From Neckera pumila (lineage: Eukaryota; Streptophyta; Bryopsida; Hypnales; Neckeraceae): a stretch of DNA of 64,000 bases. The first letter of the stretch is position 1. Each line of letters opens with the position of its first letter. The stretch covers positions 14,753,823 to 14,817,822 of the forward strand of contig OZ018408.1 of assembly GCA_963969595.1 (NCBI GenBank), read 5' to 3'. The notes below the pieces were generated by a model that did not search any database, was not told the origin of the DNA, and saw nothing but the letters and a program-made list of their open reading frames with translations. Both the position numbers and the translations under genes were made by a program. Below, one piece after another: positions 47,001 through 59,559 of the stretch.

Positions 47001-48394
47001 CTGCTCCATACATCATGCAAGAAGTGACTCGTGTGTTCCTTGGGGCTGCATCTGTTTTGGCTAACGGGACGGTTTATTCAAGAGTTGGAACGGCTTGTGT
47101 TGCCATGGTGGCTCATGCATATGGCGTGCCTGTCATGATATGTTGTGAGACTTACAAGTTTCATGAGCGGGTGCAACTTGATTCAATCACCTCCAATGAA
47201 CTGGGTATGTGACATTCTGCTTCGTCCGTGGGTTGAGTGGCTACTTTTGTGTTAGTTGATTTGGAAGCTAGTTTTATATCTTACTATCTTTCATTCAAGG
47301 AACGTGAAGGTTTCTTTTCTGATTTTATCTGCTGAGCCTTCGTCTCCTGACTGTCTTGCCTTGCTTTTGTTCATCAGATGTTTTATCTTCAGACTTGTCA
47401 TTGGCATCCGCTCAAAGTTTTTGATTCCGACGATTTGCCTTGCTCCTTTAGCTACATTGTTTATAGTTGTTAGGTGACAGGTTAGTTAAAGGAGTGGCTT
47501 GGACCAGAGGATCGTTGCTATCGTCATTCTCAGTTACTCATCATTACGATGTTATGAACTGTCAGCGCCAACGGAGACCCTGCCTGTCAAGTAGGCAAGA
47601 TGTGCTTCGACTAGTCGATTTGCGGATCTATGGGTTTGCCTTGATAATATGTCTGCGCTTGGTGGCAGGTGATCCTGATGCATTGGTGAAGGTCGCTGGG
47701 CGGAATGATTCATCTCTTGAAGGCTGGGCTGAGAACGATCATCTGCAGCTCTTAAACCTCACGTATGTGTTCTTACATGAAAACTTACCGCCTGAAATAT
47801 GTAAATGCAAGGCTGACTATCAGCAAATTATGTCACACGTGTACTAGCAACGCATTTAGTGCTTTTAGAGTGATCGATTTCAACTCTCGTATCATTACTA
47901 GTTTTGTTGTTACACTAATAGCGTCTGTACCAACCTGTCGTAATTCCTTTTGGATTTTCGAGTGTGATTTTGCGTGATTTGGAATTTTGATTTGTTGTTT
48001 TGATTGCAGATATGACGCCACGCCTGCAGATTATGTCTCGATGATCATTACGGAGCTTGGAATGGTGAGAAATTATTTAGGAATTCTGTATATGTTAATT
48101 TCTAACTTGTCGAAATTGGATTCGAATCTTGCAATTGGTGCTATGGGTTGGCTGAACTCTACTGGATTAAAGGCGCTTTGTAATTAGTTTGCTTGATTTG
48201 GTATCGATAGGTTGATTCACCGGGAGGTTTTTGATAATTTGAGTCTTCATCAGATTCAAGCGGACCTTTACTATCTAGTGCATGGGGGGACATACATTAT
48301 AAGTTTTATATAAATGTTTGTTGGCATTGTGCAGGTCCCTCCAACCAGTGTGCCTGTGATACTTAGAGAATACAGGAAAGAACCTGCAATATAG
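44045..48394 (+). CDS. Translation initiation factor eIF2B subunit delta
   Basis: The delta subunit is a regulatory part of the eIF2B complex that reloads eIF2 with GTP. Nine coding exons: 44045-44357, 44744-45004, 45129-45221, 45549-45895, 46182-46354, 46633-47204, 47669-47762, 48010-48064 and 48335-48394. All junctions keep frame and give 655 aa, near the roughly 640 aa of plant homologues. The N-terminus (MDPRRRSSVIGPKVRQVGFV) matches the plant family start. The middle is low-complexity and Lys/Glu-rich (exons 3-4). The conserved IF-2B domain starts around residue 310 (VYQVGLQYLTGDIVGGNARC) and includes RPLSISMGNAIRF, TYTHTNAAPYIM and the C-terminal YVSMIITELGM / VPPTSVPVILREYRKEP. Intron 5 uses a GC donor (CAG|GCAAGT); the other eight... 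seven introns are GT-AG. Exon 1 is the least certain, because the N-terminal region is poorly conserved. Confidence 0.93.
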
Positions 48395-48914
48395 ATTTGG
48401 ATCTGAGGGTGGTACTTCGTAAAACTAGAGAAATTTTCTTTGGTTAATTGAAGTATGACGAAATCACGGGAGAGTTCATGTCGAGGAGAGTTGTCTCGAA
48501 TCTTTTATCAAGCGAATACAAATTTTTGTTGAGAAGGATGTTGGTACCAATGTCAGTACGCATCTTGCGCTGTATTATTTTCATGACCGTTATGGTCTCA
48601 TAATCGGATCGCCTTTGACAAAGGGAGATGCCGCACTTGATGTTTGGATTTGGATCTTTTGCCTGGGTTGTTGCATTTTGCTTGTTGATATATGTGCAGG
48701 GCTTCATTACAAGCCTCCTTTGAGCCACGTGGTCCAGGACTGTTTTGTCATTTTAGCACAGCATGCTAATCTTCCGCTTACAGTGACAGTAAAATGCCGT
48801 GTTTTCAACCCGACTGCCTGGGCGGGGAGAGCCGAAGTGACAAGGTCAAATTGTGTTATACGGTATCTAAGTTGCCTGCTTCACTGATCATGTGTCAGGC
48901 ATAGGTAAGGATTC
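48395..48914 (+). other. eIF2B delta 3' flank
   Basis: Probable 3' UTR followed by unassigned DNA. Short frames here resemble no known protein. Confidence 0.4.
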
Positions 48915-49025
48915 CGTTGTTCTTTGCACCAGCATTAGAGGTGGTAGGCCACGTTGTTCTTTGCACCAGCATTAGAGGTGGTAGGCCACGTTGTCCTTTG
49001 CACCAGCATTAGAGGTGGTAGGCCA
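48915..49025 (+). repeat. Tandem array: three 37-bp units
   Basis: Units start at 48915, 48952 and 48989 (CGTTGTTCTTTGCACCAGCA...GTGGTAGGCCA). They are almost identical, differing by a single T/C and an edge base. Too few and too closely packed for a CRISPR; it is a small minisatellite. Confidence 0.9.
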
Positions 49026-49216
49026 CCCTATTTGGCTACAAGTCAATTGACCTATTTAGGCCACTATTTTTGTTTCAATAGTGGCTGCAAACTGGCACAA
49101 ATAGAGGTGCAAATACTGGTAGAGACCTACCACCAAGGTAAGGAACTTTTGACAAAAATGATTCTTCATTTCTTGTGATTTTGAAAGTCACCCACCTGCC
49201 ATTTTTTTGACCTTAA

Positions 49217-49438
49217 CCCTTGAACGCCGCCGAGGACGTTCTGCGTCCTTTGAATGACAAAGAATCTTTCCCTACAAGGCAGAAGTGCAACTTTTCATCC
49301 TTGATATTAGGAGTAAGAAGGAAAGATCTTCAACAGTTCTTTAACTTCCAATGAATGTATTAGGCTTTTTCAAAGTAGATGATGTCACACGGAATCACAA
49401 TACATGATTTCCATGGCTACCGGTCCGTCCTTCAAGGG
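49217..49438 (+). mobile_element. 222-bp TTAA-flanked MITE, copy 2
   Basis: Same length, termini (CCCTTGAACG...TTCAAGGG) and orientation as 27681-27902, bounded by TTAA at 49213-49216 and 49439-49442. High identity to copy 1 indicates fairly recent spread. Non-coding. Confidence 0.75.
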
Positions 49439-49630
49439 TTAAAGTCCTTTCAAGGTAAAGCTAGGATCAATAAATCCAAGTGTACTCCCAAAAGCGTGCT
49501 CTAAGAAATCTTAAGAAAAATGAGATTTATTGGACAATGTTCAATTTGAAAGCACAATTTAAGAAAATCCACCAATTCAACTTTGACCACTTATAACTTT
49601 TGCATATTCTATTCAAATGCCATTCTTTAC

Positions 49631-50548
49631 CCCCTAAAGAATCAAGACCCTTTTTGAGCCAAAGAACTCTCAAAACTGTCATTTCTAGAGCAAAGAGTAA
49701 AAAAATCTGAAAATTGTTTTTCTTGCACATCCAACCATTAGATCTTACACCTAACTAGTATGACAATGTGTGGAAAAACTTTCAGAATTTTTGATCGCAC
49801 AGATTGCAAGATAGCTGCGTTTAAAGTGAACAAAACAAGAGTTTCAGCACATTGCGGGACTAGATTTTTTGACTTTGAACATTTTTAACTTAAATGTTTT
49901 GCACTACAAAGTTTTGAGCTTTAAATCTTTATAGTGGAGAATTGAGTTGAGAGTCTAGGAAAGAAAAAGAAATTCAAAAAAACTTAATTTTCATTCAAAA
50001 ATTTATTGTTAAGTAGAAGATAGTACAAGATAGAAGGAAAATCTAAAATATTAATATCTTTTAGATGGAATTAAAATGCACTAATCCCAATGGTGAGATC
50101 ATTCTAGTAAGAAAACTAAACCATGTGGAACCCTTCTTTTTGAAAAATTGCAGAAATTGCATTCCAAAATGAATACTACAAATTATTTTCTTCAAGAAGA
50201 TGCTCTAATTGCCCAAAAAAAAAGATTGTCCATAACTTTCTCATAAAAAATGCAAATGAAATGAATCAAAGATTCCCAAATAGGCGAAAATATAATGTAT
50301 AAGGAAAAAAAAAAATTAAATTAAATTTTTTGCAAAATTTTTTTGCTGTCCCTTCTCCCCTGTTTTGAGCTTATTTGGGCATAACTTTTGTTCCTGGGCA
50401 TCAACTGAAAAAAATTGTATTCCCATGAAACTTATTAGTTTTTCTATCTTCAAATAAAAATTCAAAAAATCATGATAAAAATTCAGCTTGTAGGTACCTA
50501 CCTTGAAATCCCATTTGTCCGTTGAACGGACACTTGGTCCTTTAGGGG
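49631..50548 (+). mobile_element. TTAA-flanked piggyBac-like element, copy e
   Basis: 918 bp, starting CCCCTAAAGAATCAAG and ending TTGGTCCTTTAGGGG. The right flank is TTAA (50549-50552) and the left flank is TTAC (49627-49630), a one-base decay of TTAA. Same sub-type as copy c, with long stretches of high similarity (for example around 49690-49830 against 18310-18460). A subterminal stem TGTCCG...CGGACA lies at 50516-50532. Confidence 0.7.
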
Positions 50549-50552
50549 TTAA

Positions 50553-51121
50553 CTTCATCCAACAATAGTTGCAATGGTTGTGAGCCAAATTCACTTGATT
50601 TTAGGCAATACTACCTTATAGAAAGGCTAGAGGAGATGAAATATAATTTGTTGCTAAACCTTAATTTGGCCCCATTGGATTTTGATGCCTTTTATGCATA
50701 CATGTCCACTATCTCATTTGTCTAGTTAGTATCTTCTTCAGTACTTGGTGGCTAGTTTGTATCAAGTGTTTTTTTAACTTTTTGAAAAGTGCCATATTGG
50801 CAATCACTCTAAATTTGGTGAAGCATAGTATTTCTTCATTCATTCATTTCTAAGACCAAAAAACCTTTTTTATTGTATTTTGTACACTTTTTCATTCAAG
50901 ATTGGCAGCTTCATCCACATTTTAAATAGAAATGGAATTTTCTTAGTAAAGATATACATTTATTTTGACAAATGAATAGAGCTTTTTTTGAAATGGTGCA
51001 AATTGACCCTGGAGTGCCAAAGAAAAAGGTTGGCTCATTTGTAAGGTAAAAGATTCCATTTGTACCATGTGAATATAAATAGAACATAGCTAGTGACACA
51101 AGTAAGATAGGTTCTAAATAG
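50553..51121. other. AT-rich intergenic DNA, no gene seen
   Basis: No exon-like frame or recognised element up to the Stowaway-like element. Confidence 0.5.
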
Positions 51122-51123
51122 TA

Positions 51124-51740
51124 CTCCCTCCGTCCCAAAATGATCTTCCAATTGCCTTCTATATTTTGTCCCAAAATGATCTTCCGAGTGCATATACTTA
51201 TATGACGGAAGGGGGTTGGAGACAATTCCTGGACCTACGGATCAAAGCTTCAATCACAAACATTCTGAATGATTGTTGAGATTATTAAAAATCAAACTCT
51301 AATCACAAGAGCCCCTGTGAGGAGCAGGCACTATTGACTTTATTGTACATAGTAGCAATTATGTCTAATTAGATAATGGATCAAGTTAAAAATGGCTTGT
51401 CAATGGCCATATGGGCCTAGGCTATACGGAGAGAACTTTGGCTTTAGGCCAAGTGCTGGCCCACAAACAACATTTCACTATTGACTAATTAAATATTCAT
51501 TGAGGTCCAAAGAAATAAACAATTGTGTGGATAGTGGTGCTCTTCAAAAATGCTTCAAAAAACCCACTTTTAAGTATTCCAAAAGTATATTTTGGAAAAG
51601 ATTTAGGAACTCAAAGTTTTAGGATGAGAAGAATGTATCAAATTCTATTTAAAGCTCAATTTTTTTTTGAAAAAATGTTATTTTCAACCTTAATTCGTAA
51701 CATTTTATTTAACAGGAAGATCATTTTGGGACGAAGGGAG
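51124..51740. mobile_element. Stowaway-like MITE with 26-bp inverted termini
   Basis: 617 bp. The left end CTCCCTCCGTCCCAAAATGA(TCTTCC) and right end match as inverted repeats at 25 of 26 positions. TA flanks both ends (51122-51123 and 51741-51742). A second internal copy of the terminal block (CCCAAAATGATCTTCC) lies at about 51170-51185. No transposase frame. Confidence 0.8.
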
Positions 51741-51884
51741 TAGCACAAATAAGGTTACACATGAAACTTGGAGTAGGAAAGTTGGGAATAGAAATTAAGT
51801 TGAGAAAGTTGAAATTGATGAAGGTGCCCTTTCAGTCCTTGCTATTTCCGGCTCCTCTCTTTGTCTTTCGTTCATATACTAGTA

Positions 51885-52400
51885 TTGTACAATAGTGTAC
51901 AATAATCTTACAAATTGCCTATTGTGCCATGCAAAGTCTTTGCATAATATAAAATATAATAGGCATTTTTTGTCTGCCATAATTAACATTCTGTTCTTAC
52001 GCAATTCCTATCAAGCATACCAAATTTCAATTTCCAAAAAAGCAAATTCCATTTTAGATGAATTGTTTTATCTAATATTCATGATTTTACAGGATAATTG
52101 ATTGAAAAACTTGGTTGTTGAATTTTTTTTAAGTTCATTGCATAAATAAGTAGGAAACATCCATATGCACATTTTTCATATTAAAAATATCCCATTAAGT
52201 AACAAAAATATGATCTATAAAGAGTTCAATGTAAGGTGTCTATAGCCCAACTTTGTAAAATAGATATTTCTACATTTTAATTAGATTTTGCTATTTGACT
52301 CTTACATTATGACTAATTTTGTACCTTTGAATATGATGGTGCAATTACTTTGTCAAAATCTAATTAAAATATAGAGATATCTATTCCAATGATTTGACCA
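51885..52400. mobile_element. Partial copy of palindromic family P
   Basis: Begins with ATAATCTTACAAATTGCC, like the outer end of 32835-33703, and contains AAGCATACCAAATTTCAATTTC and 'GGAAACATCCATATGCACATTT'. The second arm is truncated soon after the centre (TTAGATTTTG ... AAATCTAATT at about 52280-52360). Confidence 0.5.
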
Positions 52401-53293
52401 CTTACAAGTCTCAATCAAACATAGTTCAATGCATTGAAGTAGTTTATAGAATGGAAGAAAATTGACAATTCTAGTTTCCATTTTCCATAGACTTTTGTGG
52501 TCCACTGGGGATGACTAGAAGCTACAATAACTACCCATTCCTGTCCAAATAGGAGCACCTTAAGACTTAATCTAGCCTTTCCTTTAATGAGAAACCACAG
52601 CTTTATTTTGAGAGAGAGGGAATTATATTGTTTTTTGCAATTGCAATCTTCAAGTTAGATCGCTTCTTTTTTGACTTGGTTGACCCCATATCGTTAGAAT
52701 AGCACTGCTTTGGCTGATTGCGAGGGGCGTTATTCATAATCTCTTGCCTTAGTAGCTCAACAATTTCATGCTGTTGGACCATTTGTAAATTATTTGTTGT
52801 GAGGTTCATCTCATTTTGGTCTAGGGAAAGCATATTAGGATCTGACCTATATCCTCATGATGAGTTCAAAGTTTGAATTTTTGTGGTTGTGGACTTGTGG
52901 TGAAGGGAAAACAGAACCCCATTACAAAGTTGTTTTGCAATTTGGGGAGTAATAATGAATTTTTAAAATCACTATGGTGTCTGTTCCATGCACTAGACTG
53001 TGTTCGGATCGGGACCATTGTAGCTGCTCTTAGTCTAGCACTAGAAGGTTAAAAATCAAGGCCCTCTCGACACATGAAATCTTAGCATGGGGCAGTTTTC
53101 ATGGGTTCAAGGTTCCATCTTGAATGACATTACAGATTTGTGGTTAAGAAATACCTTAGTTCCGAAAGATTGACAAACTTTACACTTTTTTGCTTCAATC
53201 TCAAGTGAGCTCATTCCGCACACCTTCACTAACAGAAGGTTTTATTGGGTGTGTGATGCAATCAATGATTCATGAATACGAATTTTATCATCA
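52401..53293. other. Intergenic DNA downstream of the GT47 gene
   Basis: Includes the probable 3' UTR of the minus-strand glycosyltransferase in its right-hand part. A 76-codon minus-strand frame (52603-52833) is not recognisable. Confidence 0.4.
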
Positions 53294-56200
53294 CTACGAG
53301 GACCCAATCCGGATATTCAGGCGTCTCAACCACACGGAATGGAGGATCATGTGGAAAACATCATATTTCTCTGGTGGTTGATGAAGTAGGAAATGCCTCT
53401 GCACCTGCGACACTTTCTCCTGCATTTCAATCCAAAAATCCATGTCAGAAAGGGCAACTTGATGGATCATTTAAGAAATGCAGATAGTTTGCGAAACATT
53501 AAACTTAGTCATGGTTCCAGATTGTCAAACAGAGTCCTGCAAACACGAAATTAGTTCCATAAACCCTTGCTATTAGCTTTTATCTGAATGCGAATTCAAA
53601 GATGAAAGAACATTCCAAAGAGAGATTGTTGCATGATTCCAATGCTCAGAAAGAGAGAGAGATACAAGTCATGTGCACGGTGTGAAAAGTAAGGTTACCA
53701 CCTGCATAGATGCGTGTCTCTCCATCGTGACATTTTGCAAAATCGTTTTGAGATTGGGAATATCACTCTCTTTGACATGCAATGAAAATGCCTCCCAGTT
53801 GAGAATATCACTAAACGGCAGCACAAAGCTGTCCGCAATGATCACAGGCACACATTTGTTGTAGATGGCTTCCACAATCCGCGGGCTGTTCACCTCATAT
53901 CCCCCAGGACATATACAAAACCTGCAACCTTGCACAGGTTTTAGTCCCAGTTAACCAAATTTTCTTAAAAGTTCCTCTAATTCAATATTCCCAGTATTAA
54001 TTTTCAAATGAACAATGTCTAAGACATCAATTAATCTCAAAGCATTAATCTCCAAAACAATAAGATCAGTTGAGAGTGCATATGATACATAAGGGGAAAG
54101 CACCGATTGAGTCTTACTTGCATTTCAAACACGATTGCATTCTGACGCAGTCCAGGAATGTTTAATTAACGAAGAACACTTCAAAGAAGAACTCCAATCC
54201 TTTAGTCCGCATGACAGTACAAGTAGATTGTTGGGATAGTGAGCTCAACAAGGCATGTCATGTGGACGTCGACAGAGTGCTACTGTTGATAGAGGTCATG
54301 TAATTATACCTGCTTGATTTCATGAGTTCGTGATAATTGAGGTGATCTGGGAGCCATTGATAAACTATCACATCTTCATCTTTTCCCTCCCAATGATTGA
54401 ACAATTGGGGTCGAACAGGGCCGTGATCCCGGCCTGCAAAGAAGGCCAAATGAGGTCTGTCTTGGGTGGGAGGACCACCTAGTTGGGTAGGGATGTGCCC
54501 TCCAACTAAATGAATTTCAGGCAAACTAGCATCTTTCCACGGCACGTAGCCTTCCGAGGTGTTGGCATTGCATAGCACACGAATGGCCTTCTCTCCCAAG
54601 TCCATATTTGATCTGGTTATGGCTGGCCCCTATACAATGACAATTCCGAAGTCACAAATCCATGTACATCTTGCACCTATTTACATGTAGACGAAAATTA
54701 AATGCTGGATTGCAAAGCGTGAGAGCTAGCGTCCTTCAATCTTAAAGTTTGAACACCTAAGCTTCATTCAATCATCCTTACAATTCACTCTAGACACAAT
54801 ATCGCTTTCAAAACATTTATCCAACTGAAGCAAGTCACAGATTCATAGTTCCTACATTTTTTGGAAGCTTTAGGAAGTTGTTAGCAAAGTGACTCTGTTG
54901 ATCATTTGCACATGCAACAGACCAAAAAACTAATACCCCACTCCTACTTGGATATCGTATGCAAATGTTCAAAATGACACAGATGTTGGAAATAGTTTAC
55001 AGTCGGTATCCAACAATCAAGCCTTGTGTACCTTACAACATGGGCGAATGAATGGATATGGTGAATGACATTATTTCCATTAGGTGGGTCATGCCGTGAT
55101 GATGCTAATTGCGAGAGCCGACGAGTTTTTTTTCTCTACAAATATTGAAATGAGTTCATCCTGCTTAAAAATGCTGCTGAAGGTGCTAAACATTCACGTT
55201 TAACACTTTGGAGAATTTGCATCTTTTGGAAACTCTATTAAAACTAGAGTACTAGTAATGTTGTGAAGGTTGGGAAGACTTGGTATGACTCACCCAGTCA
55301 TGGCAGGACAGCATGAAGTGATCAGCACCACCGCTGCGATTCCAGAACGGGTACTTGTGCATCAGAACATCCACATAATCGCCCACAAAAAGCCGCAGAG
55401 GGTCCATATTGCCAGACTCCTTTTCATACAGATAGGCCACCATCATGGCCACACTGAAGGGCAGAAAATAGACATGGGCCTTGTCTGGATCCGAAGTTAA
55501 AAAAGGGTTATCCCCTTGCAGCTCTTGAATGAACCTGCCCTCAATGGCATAAATCTCCTTGCAGGGTCCATTGTGCACCAGCGGTTCCTCCCCTTCAGAG
55601 TACACGTAGATCTTAAACCGTTTCTCCATCTCCCTGTAGCTCCTACACTATCCAAAACACTTAATAAATCAGCAAAGAGAACAGTTAATTTGGTTCAATC
55701 TAATGAAAGAGCTTAACCCACATAATCCAACTGGAAGTGGTTCTTACTGATGAAAAGTAGCTGCGTTTCTGTACACAACTCCATGAGGCTCGTAATGGTC
55801 CTGCCCAGCAGCATTCTCCATGTGGGTGCCATTCTTGGCTGCCAGAAATGCATTACGGATTGCGTATCGTGCATGAGCTAAACCATACTCCAGTTTGTCC
55901 AAAGCTGTCAACAAAACCGGTCTCATCTGCATTTGTCATGGTTACAAAATTAAGGAAAAGCGTCACTAAAATTCAGTCCTGGGTCTACTTGCTGCAAGGC
56001 AATATTCTAAGTAGTACCGAGTGGAAAAAGCATACATACTCTTATTCAGTATACAAAATCTCCTCGTGACAATAGTGGTAGAGACCAACCTTGGAAATCT
56101 GTACTGGAGGTGGGTATGGAACTAAATCCAACGACGCTCCTGGTGCATGTGACATTGAAAGGCTTTGCAGTTCCAGTGGTGGAGGAGTCGAAATTGACTC

Positions 56201-56995
56201 TAAAGGTGATGATGATGAGTCTGAGGGCAGTGGTGGCTGCTTCACCTCTTGGGCATCCCCATCGTCACTTCCAGGAATTGTAAAATTCATGGAGCTTCCT
56301 GCATCTCAAAAAACATTATCAAAACCCTTCTCCACGAGATTTAATGACTTGACACCACATAGGGTTTTCAATTGAGGTGAGATTGCTAAAAAAAATATTG
56401 TAGATAACATCAAAAAAAGAGTCGCCTCCAAGATGAAGATCTCCATATGGGCAGTGATTGTAAGGAGGCATCTGTATGAAACCTTCTGACTATAGAGAAC
56501 TCCACATGAAACATAAAGAAGTTGTCTCATATGATATTGTCTAAAAATGTCTGACAAAATACAATCTAAACCTTAAACCACTGAACCCTAATAATCTCCC
56601 AATCCAAGCAGCCAGCGAAGCAAACTTTCTCTGATGAAATCTTAACCCCTTGCATATACGGGTCACTACATGTTCAACCCTCCATTACAAGATTGAGGTG
56701 ATTTGAGATGAATACCTGCAAGCGAACCCTGGTGCCCACCATCCTTTGAGAGAGCTCCATGGTCCAAGACCTCATAAGGCCCATCCGAGGACCAAGGAAA
56801 AGAGAAGCGTCGCCATTTGTAGGAGTCCAGCAACAAAACACCCGCAACAAGCACAAAAACCACCAGGAGCGTGGTTTGCACTGTCCAAACCTGACCACAC
56901 CTGTGCTCCGAGTGTCGGGTTTCGCTGGGCTGATGCTTCACTGGCCTTCCCCTCCAGCAATCCACCAGCAGACGCAGCCTACTCTGCGCCATCAC
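53294..56995 (-). CDS. Exostosin-family glycosyltransferase (GT47), type II Golgi membrane protein
   Basis: Seven coding exons on the minus strand: 56995-56716, 56298-56090, 55926-55748, 55642-55294, 54629-54310, 53921-53702 and 53419-53294. All have GT-AG introns and keep frame, giving 560 aa. The N-terminus is basic, with one signal-anchor helix (about residues 38-58, TVQTTLLVVFVLVAGVLLLD). A Ser/Pro-rich stem of low conservation follows (94-163). The exostosin domain starts near residue 223 (SYREMEKRFKIYVYSEGEEP) and includes VYFLPFSVAMMV, ADHFMLSCHDWGPAIT (joined across an intron), and FCICPGGYEVNSPRIVEAIY (447-466), the family's signature block. The last exon gives VQRHF...DVFHMILHSVWLRRLNIR before the TAG. 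Closest in style to plant 'probable glycosyltransferase' proteins of the At3g07620/At5g03795 type. Substrate cannot be told. The start could be either Met at 56995 or 56992. Confidence 0.9.
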
Positions 56996-58140
56996 ACTCT
57001 ATTCCTGCCTCTGGTCGTGCTCCCAGCCTTCCTTCTATTGCAAACCTGGGGGTGCACCATTGCCCATGAGGTAGCTAGCAAGCTGGCTTCGAAATCGAAA
57101 CTGTCATCACATTTTGCAATTCGTGACTCTGGTTAGGAGTTTTCGAAGAAACGCAAAACAGAACGTAAGGTAAGGTGCGGTAAGGTATATCCTCCTATCA
57201 ATACACTCCAATTCACAAGCTTCTTGTTGTCGAGAGTAATAAAGAAAGATGCAAAAGTGGCCACTTTAGGAGAGGAGAATCCCGAAAGACGCCATTCTTG
57301 GGAGTCTCACCTTCTTCACGTACCGCGTTTGTTACAACGTTTCCCTTTCACCATGGACCTCCTTCGCAGACCAAGATAGGTGACTCAGAAAATTTCCATC
57401 CCACAGAAAACGAAAAACCATGTGGAGACAGAAGGCGACACCAAGACGAGCTCACTGTTGAGGGAATTTACTATTGAGCGATTGCAATCCAGGCTACTGC
57501 AATTGCAAAGAAACGCTTTCTTGTCCCAGAGAAGCTGAACAACCCCAAAGGCCAAGTCTTTCTCCCAAATTTCGTACAGTTACAGGGACATATCCACGAA
57601 CCGTAACGATCACCGACACTATTGATAGAGGGAGAAAGACGAACTCTTCATGATTCTGAGAAAATCATACTCCTTCAGCAAAATCTCACTGATGCCGCCG
57701 ATTTGCGCAAAGCGTGAGCAGATTCGTCAAAACCAGAATCTTTACAAGGTCTTGTATATACCCGATCGGAGAGGAGTTCTAAGTCTCCGAAAGACCCTTG
57801 AAGCTAACTCCGCTAAGTCAAGCTAATCTTGGTATGCAATTACAACTGATTACCGGTATCCCTTTTCTGTTTGAATTTGGTCCCAAACTCCTGAGCGTTC
57901 CGAAACCTACAGGACTCTACTACTGTGTCACTCAACACATGTAACTGACGTTACTGAAAGTCACGAGGCTTTGAATCGCTAGGATCTCTGTGAGCGATTC
58001 ATAGCTAGAGCCGCTTAGCTTGCTGATGCAATCCCTCAATTCATGGCTTCCAACCAATTTTGCATCCAGCGTGTGTGAAGCAGCTGCTTGATGAGTGGGA
58101 ACGAGGGGAGCAGGCGCAGGAATCAAACTAGGATTCCAAC
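56996..58140 (-). other. Promoter and leader region of the GT47 gene
   Basis: GC content stays raised until about 57.8 kb, compatible with a promoter, a leader and perhaps a leader intron. No exact transcription start can be set. Plus-strand frames at 56746-57136 are antisense shadows of exon 1 and its flank. Confidence 0.35.
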
Positions 58141-59047
58141 CTACTTAAAAATGGCTACTTAATGGGAAATTAGTGTTTAGTTTGTAAGTGCCCAAATGAT
58201 CCAAAGCGATCACTTGCAAATTTGTAGGAGCGGATTTAATTCATTTAGGAAGCGTCAACAAAATGTCAACATTTAGGAAGAAGAAATCATCGTCTACGTT
58301 GCTGAAGGAAAAAATTTGTTTTGAGAAAGTTATTGTAATTGATAACAGTAGACTTTCTATTTTTAGATTGGGTACTTAGGAGAGGGCTTTGCTTGTCTAC
58401 GGGTCTTGTCCCTTGTTCATAGCTAGCGCTCTCAGAGAATATGGAATTCAAACAACCACTAAACACCAAATTGAAAGCATGGTGGGTACTGAGGTAAATG
58501 CCTGTATAAATTTCCAAATAAGAATCTGAATATATTTTCTTACTCTCATGTTGTCTTACTTTTTATTAGGTCATATTTTCTAATTGAAAGAGGGTTTCAG
58601 AATGATTCTCTTAGCACATATTTTTTCCATGCCACATAAAAAAACTATTGCATATTTTTTTTTTAAAGTGTTGCCATTACATGTGTAGCCATATTGACCT
58701 CTGGCTCTCATGTTCAAGTGTGTACATTTTAGATCAGAATTGTGGTCAAGGTTTGCAACTAGGTAGCAAATAGGGGCACTTTACTTACATGAAAATTCCC
58801 CTTACGCCATTTATGCTGACTGGGTCACATTTGAGACCAGTATTGATGCAGCCATGCCTGGATTCCATTGGCAGCTTCCATACGCCTAAATGCCACGTGT
58901 CGATTGCTGGAGGTCTTTCTAGCCGTGGCTATTACAGAATTTGAGGATGGTTCTTTTCGTATATATTTTATTGGGCCTTTCATCAAGGCTGGTGATGCTC
59001 AGTGTTATTTTTTTCATTTTTTTCTCTTGGCAGCGCAGAAAGAAACA
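58141..59047. other. Intergenic DNA, no gene seen
   Basis: Only short AT-rich frames; nothing recognised. Confidence 0.5.
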
Positions 59048-59308
59048 CGTTAAATCCTGCATTTGAACTGGGACCCGCAGGGTGAAAACGCAGAAATTGG
59101 TGGGGGTAAAAGAAAAATCTTGCCCCTATGTCTAGGGTTAGATGTTAACCTCTTCGAGCTAATTAGGGGCCTTTGATTGCAAATATGAATTCAAAATTCA
59201 AAAAAAAAATAATACGTGAAAAATTCAAAAAATTCTTGCATTTTATCGGGGGGTAAAATTCTTGCGTTTTTACCCTGCGGGTCCCAGTTCAAATGCAAGA
59301 TTTAACGT
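59048..59308. mobile_element. MITE with 45-bp inverted termini
   Basis: The ends ACGTTAAATCCTGCATTTGA (left) and TCAAATGCAAGATTTAACGT (right) start inverted repeats of about 45 bp that continue through CTGGGACCCGCAGGGT and AAAACGCA with few mismatches. Total 261 bp. The middle is AT-rich and non-coding. No clear target duplication outside the palindrome; if TTAA is the target (59050-59053 and about 59302-59305) the element would start ATCCTGC. Confidence 0.7.
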
Positions 59309-59559
59309 CCTGCGCACAGAAAGTGATCACCAGTAGAGTGTTGAATGCTATTACATCCATCGACATGGATGAAGCATCAAGAACATAGATGAAATCACAT
59401 ATATTCATCTAAAAGTGTATACATTCATCCATAATGGAACAATATTGTCCTTACATTATGTAGCAAGTGAGCGATTTCATCCATTGAAAATAGGAGAATC
59501 TATCATTCAATATTCCTTCAAAAAAATATATAGCTTCTGAGTGGTAAATTGTCTATTAA

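Noticed and set aside
48915..49025. CRISPR-like look of short direct repeats
   Set aside because: Units are contiguous without spacers and the genome is a plant nucleus; it is a minisatellite.
56746..57136. Two overlapping + frames of 107 and 125 codons
   Set aside because: Antisense to GT47 exon 1 and its leader; no recognisable domain and no splice context.
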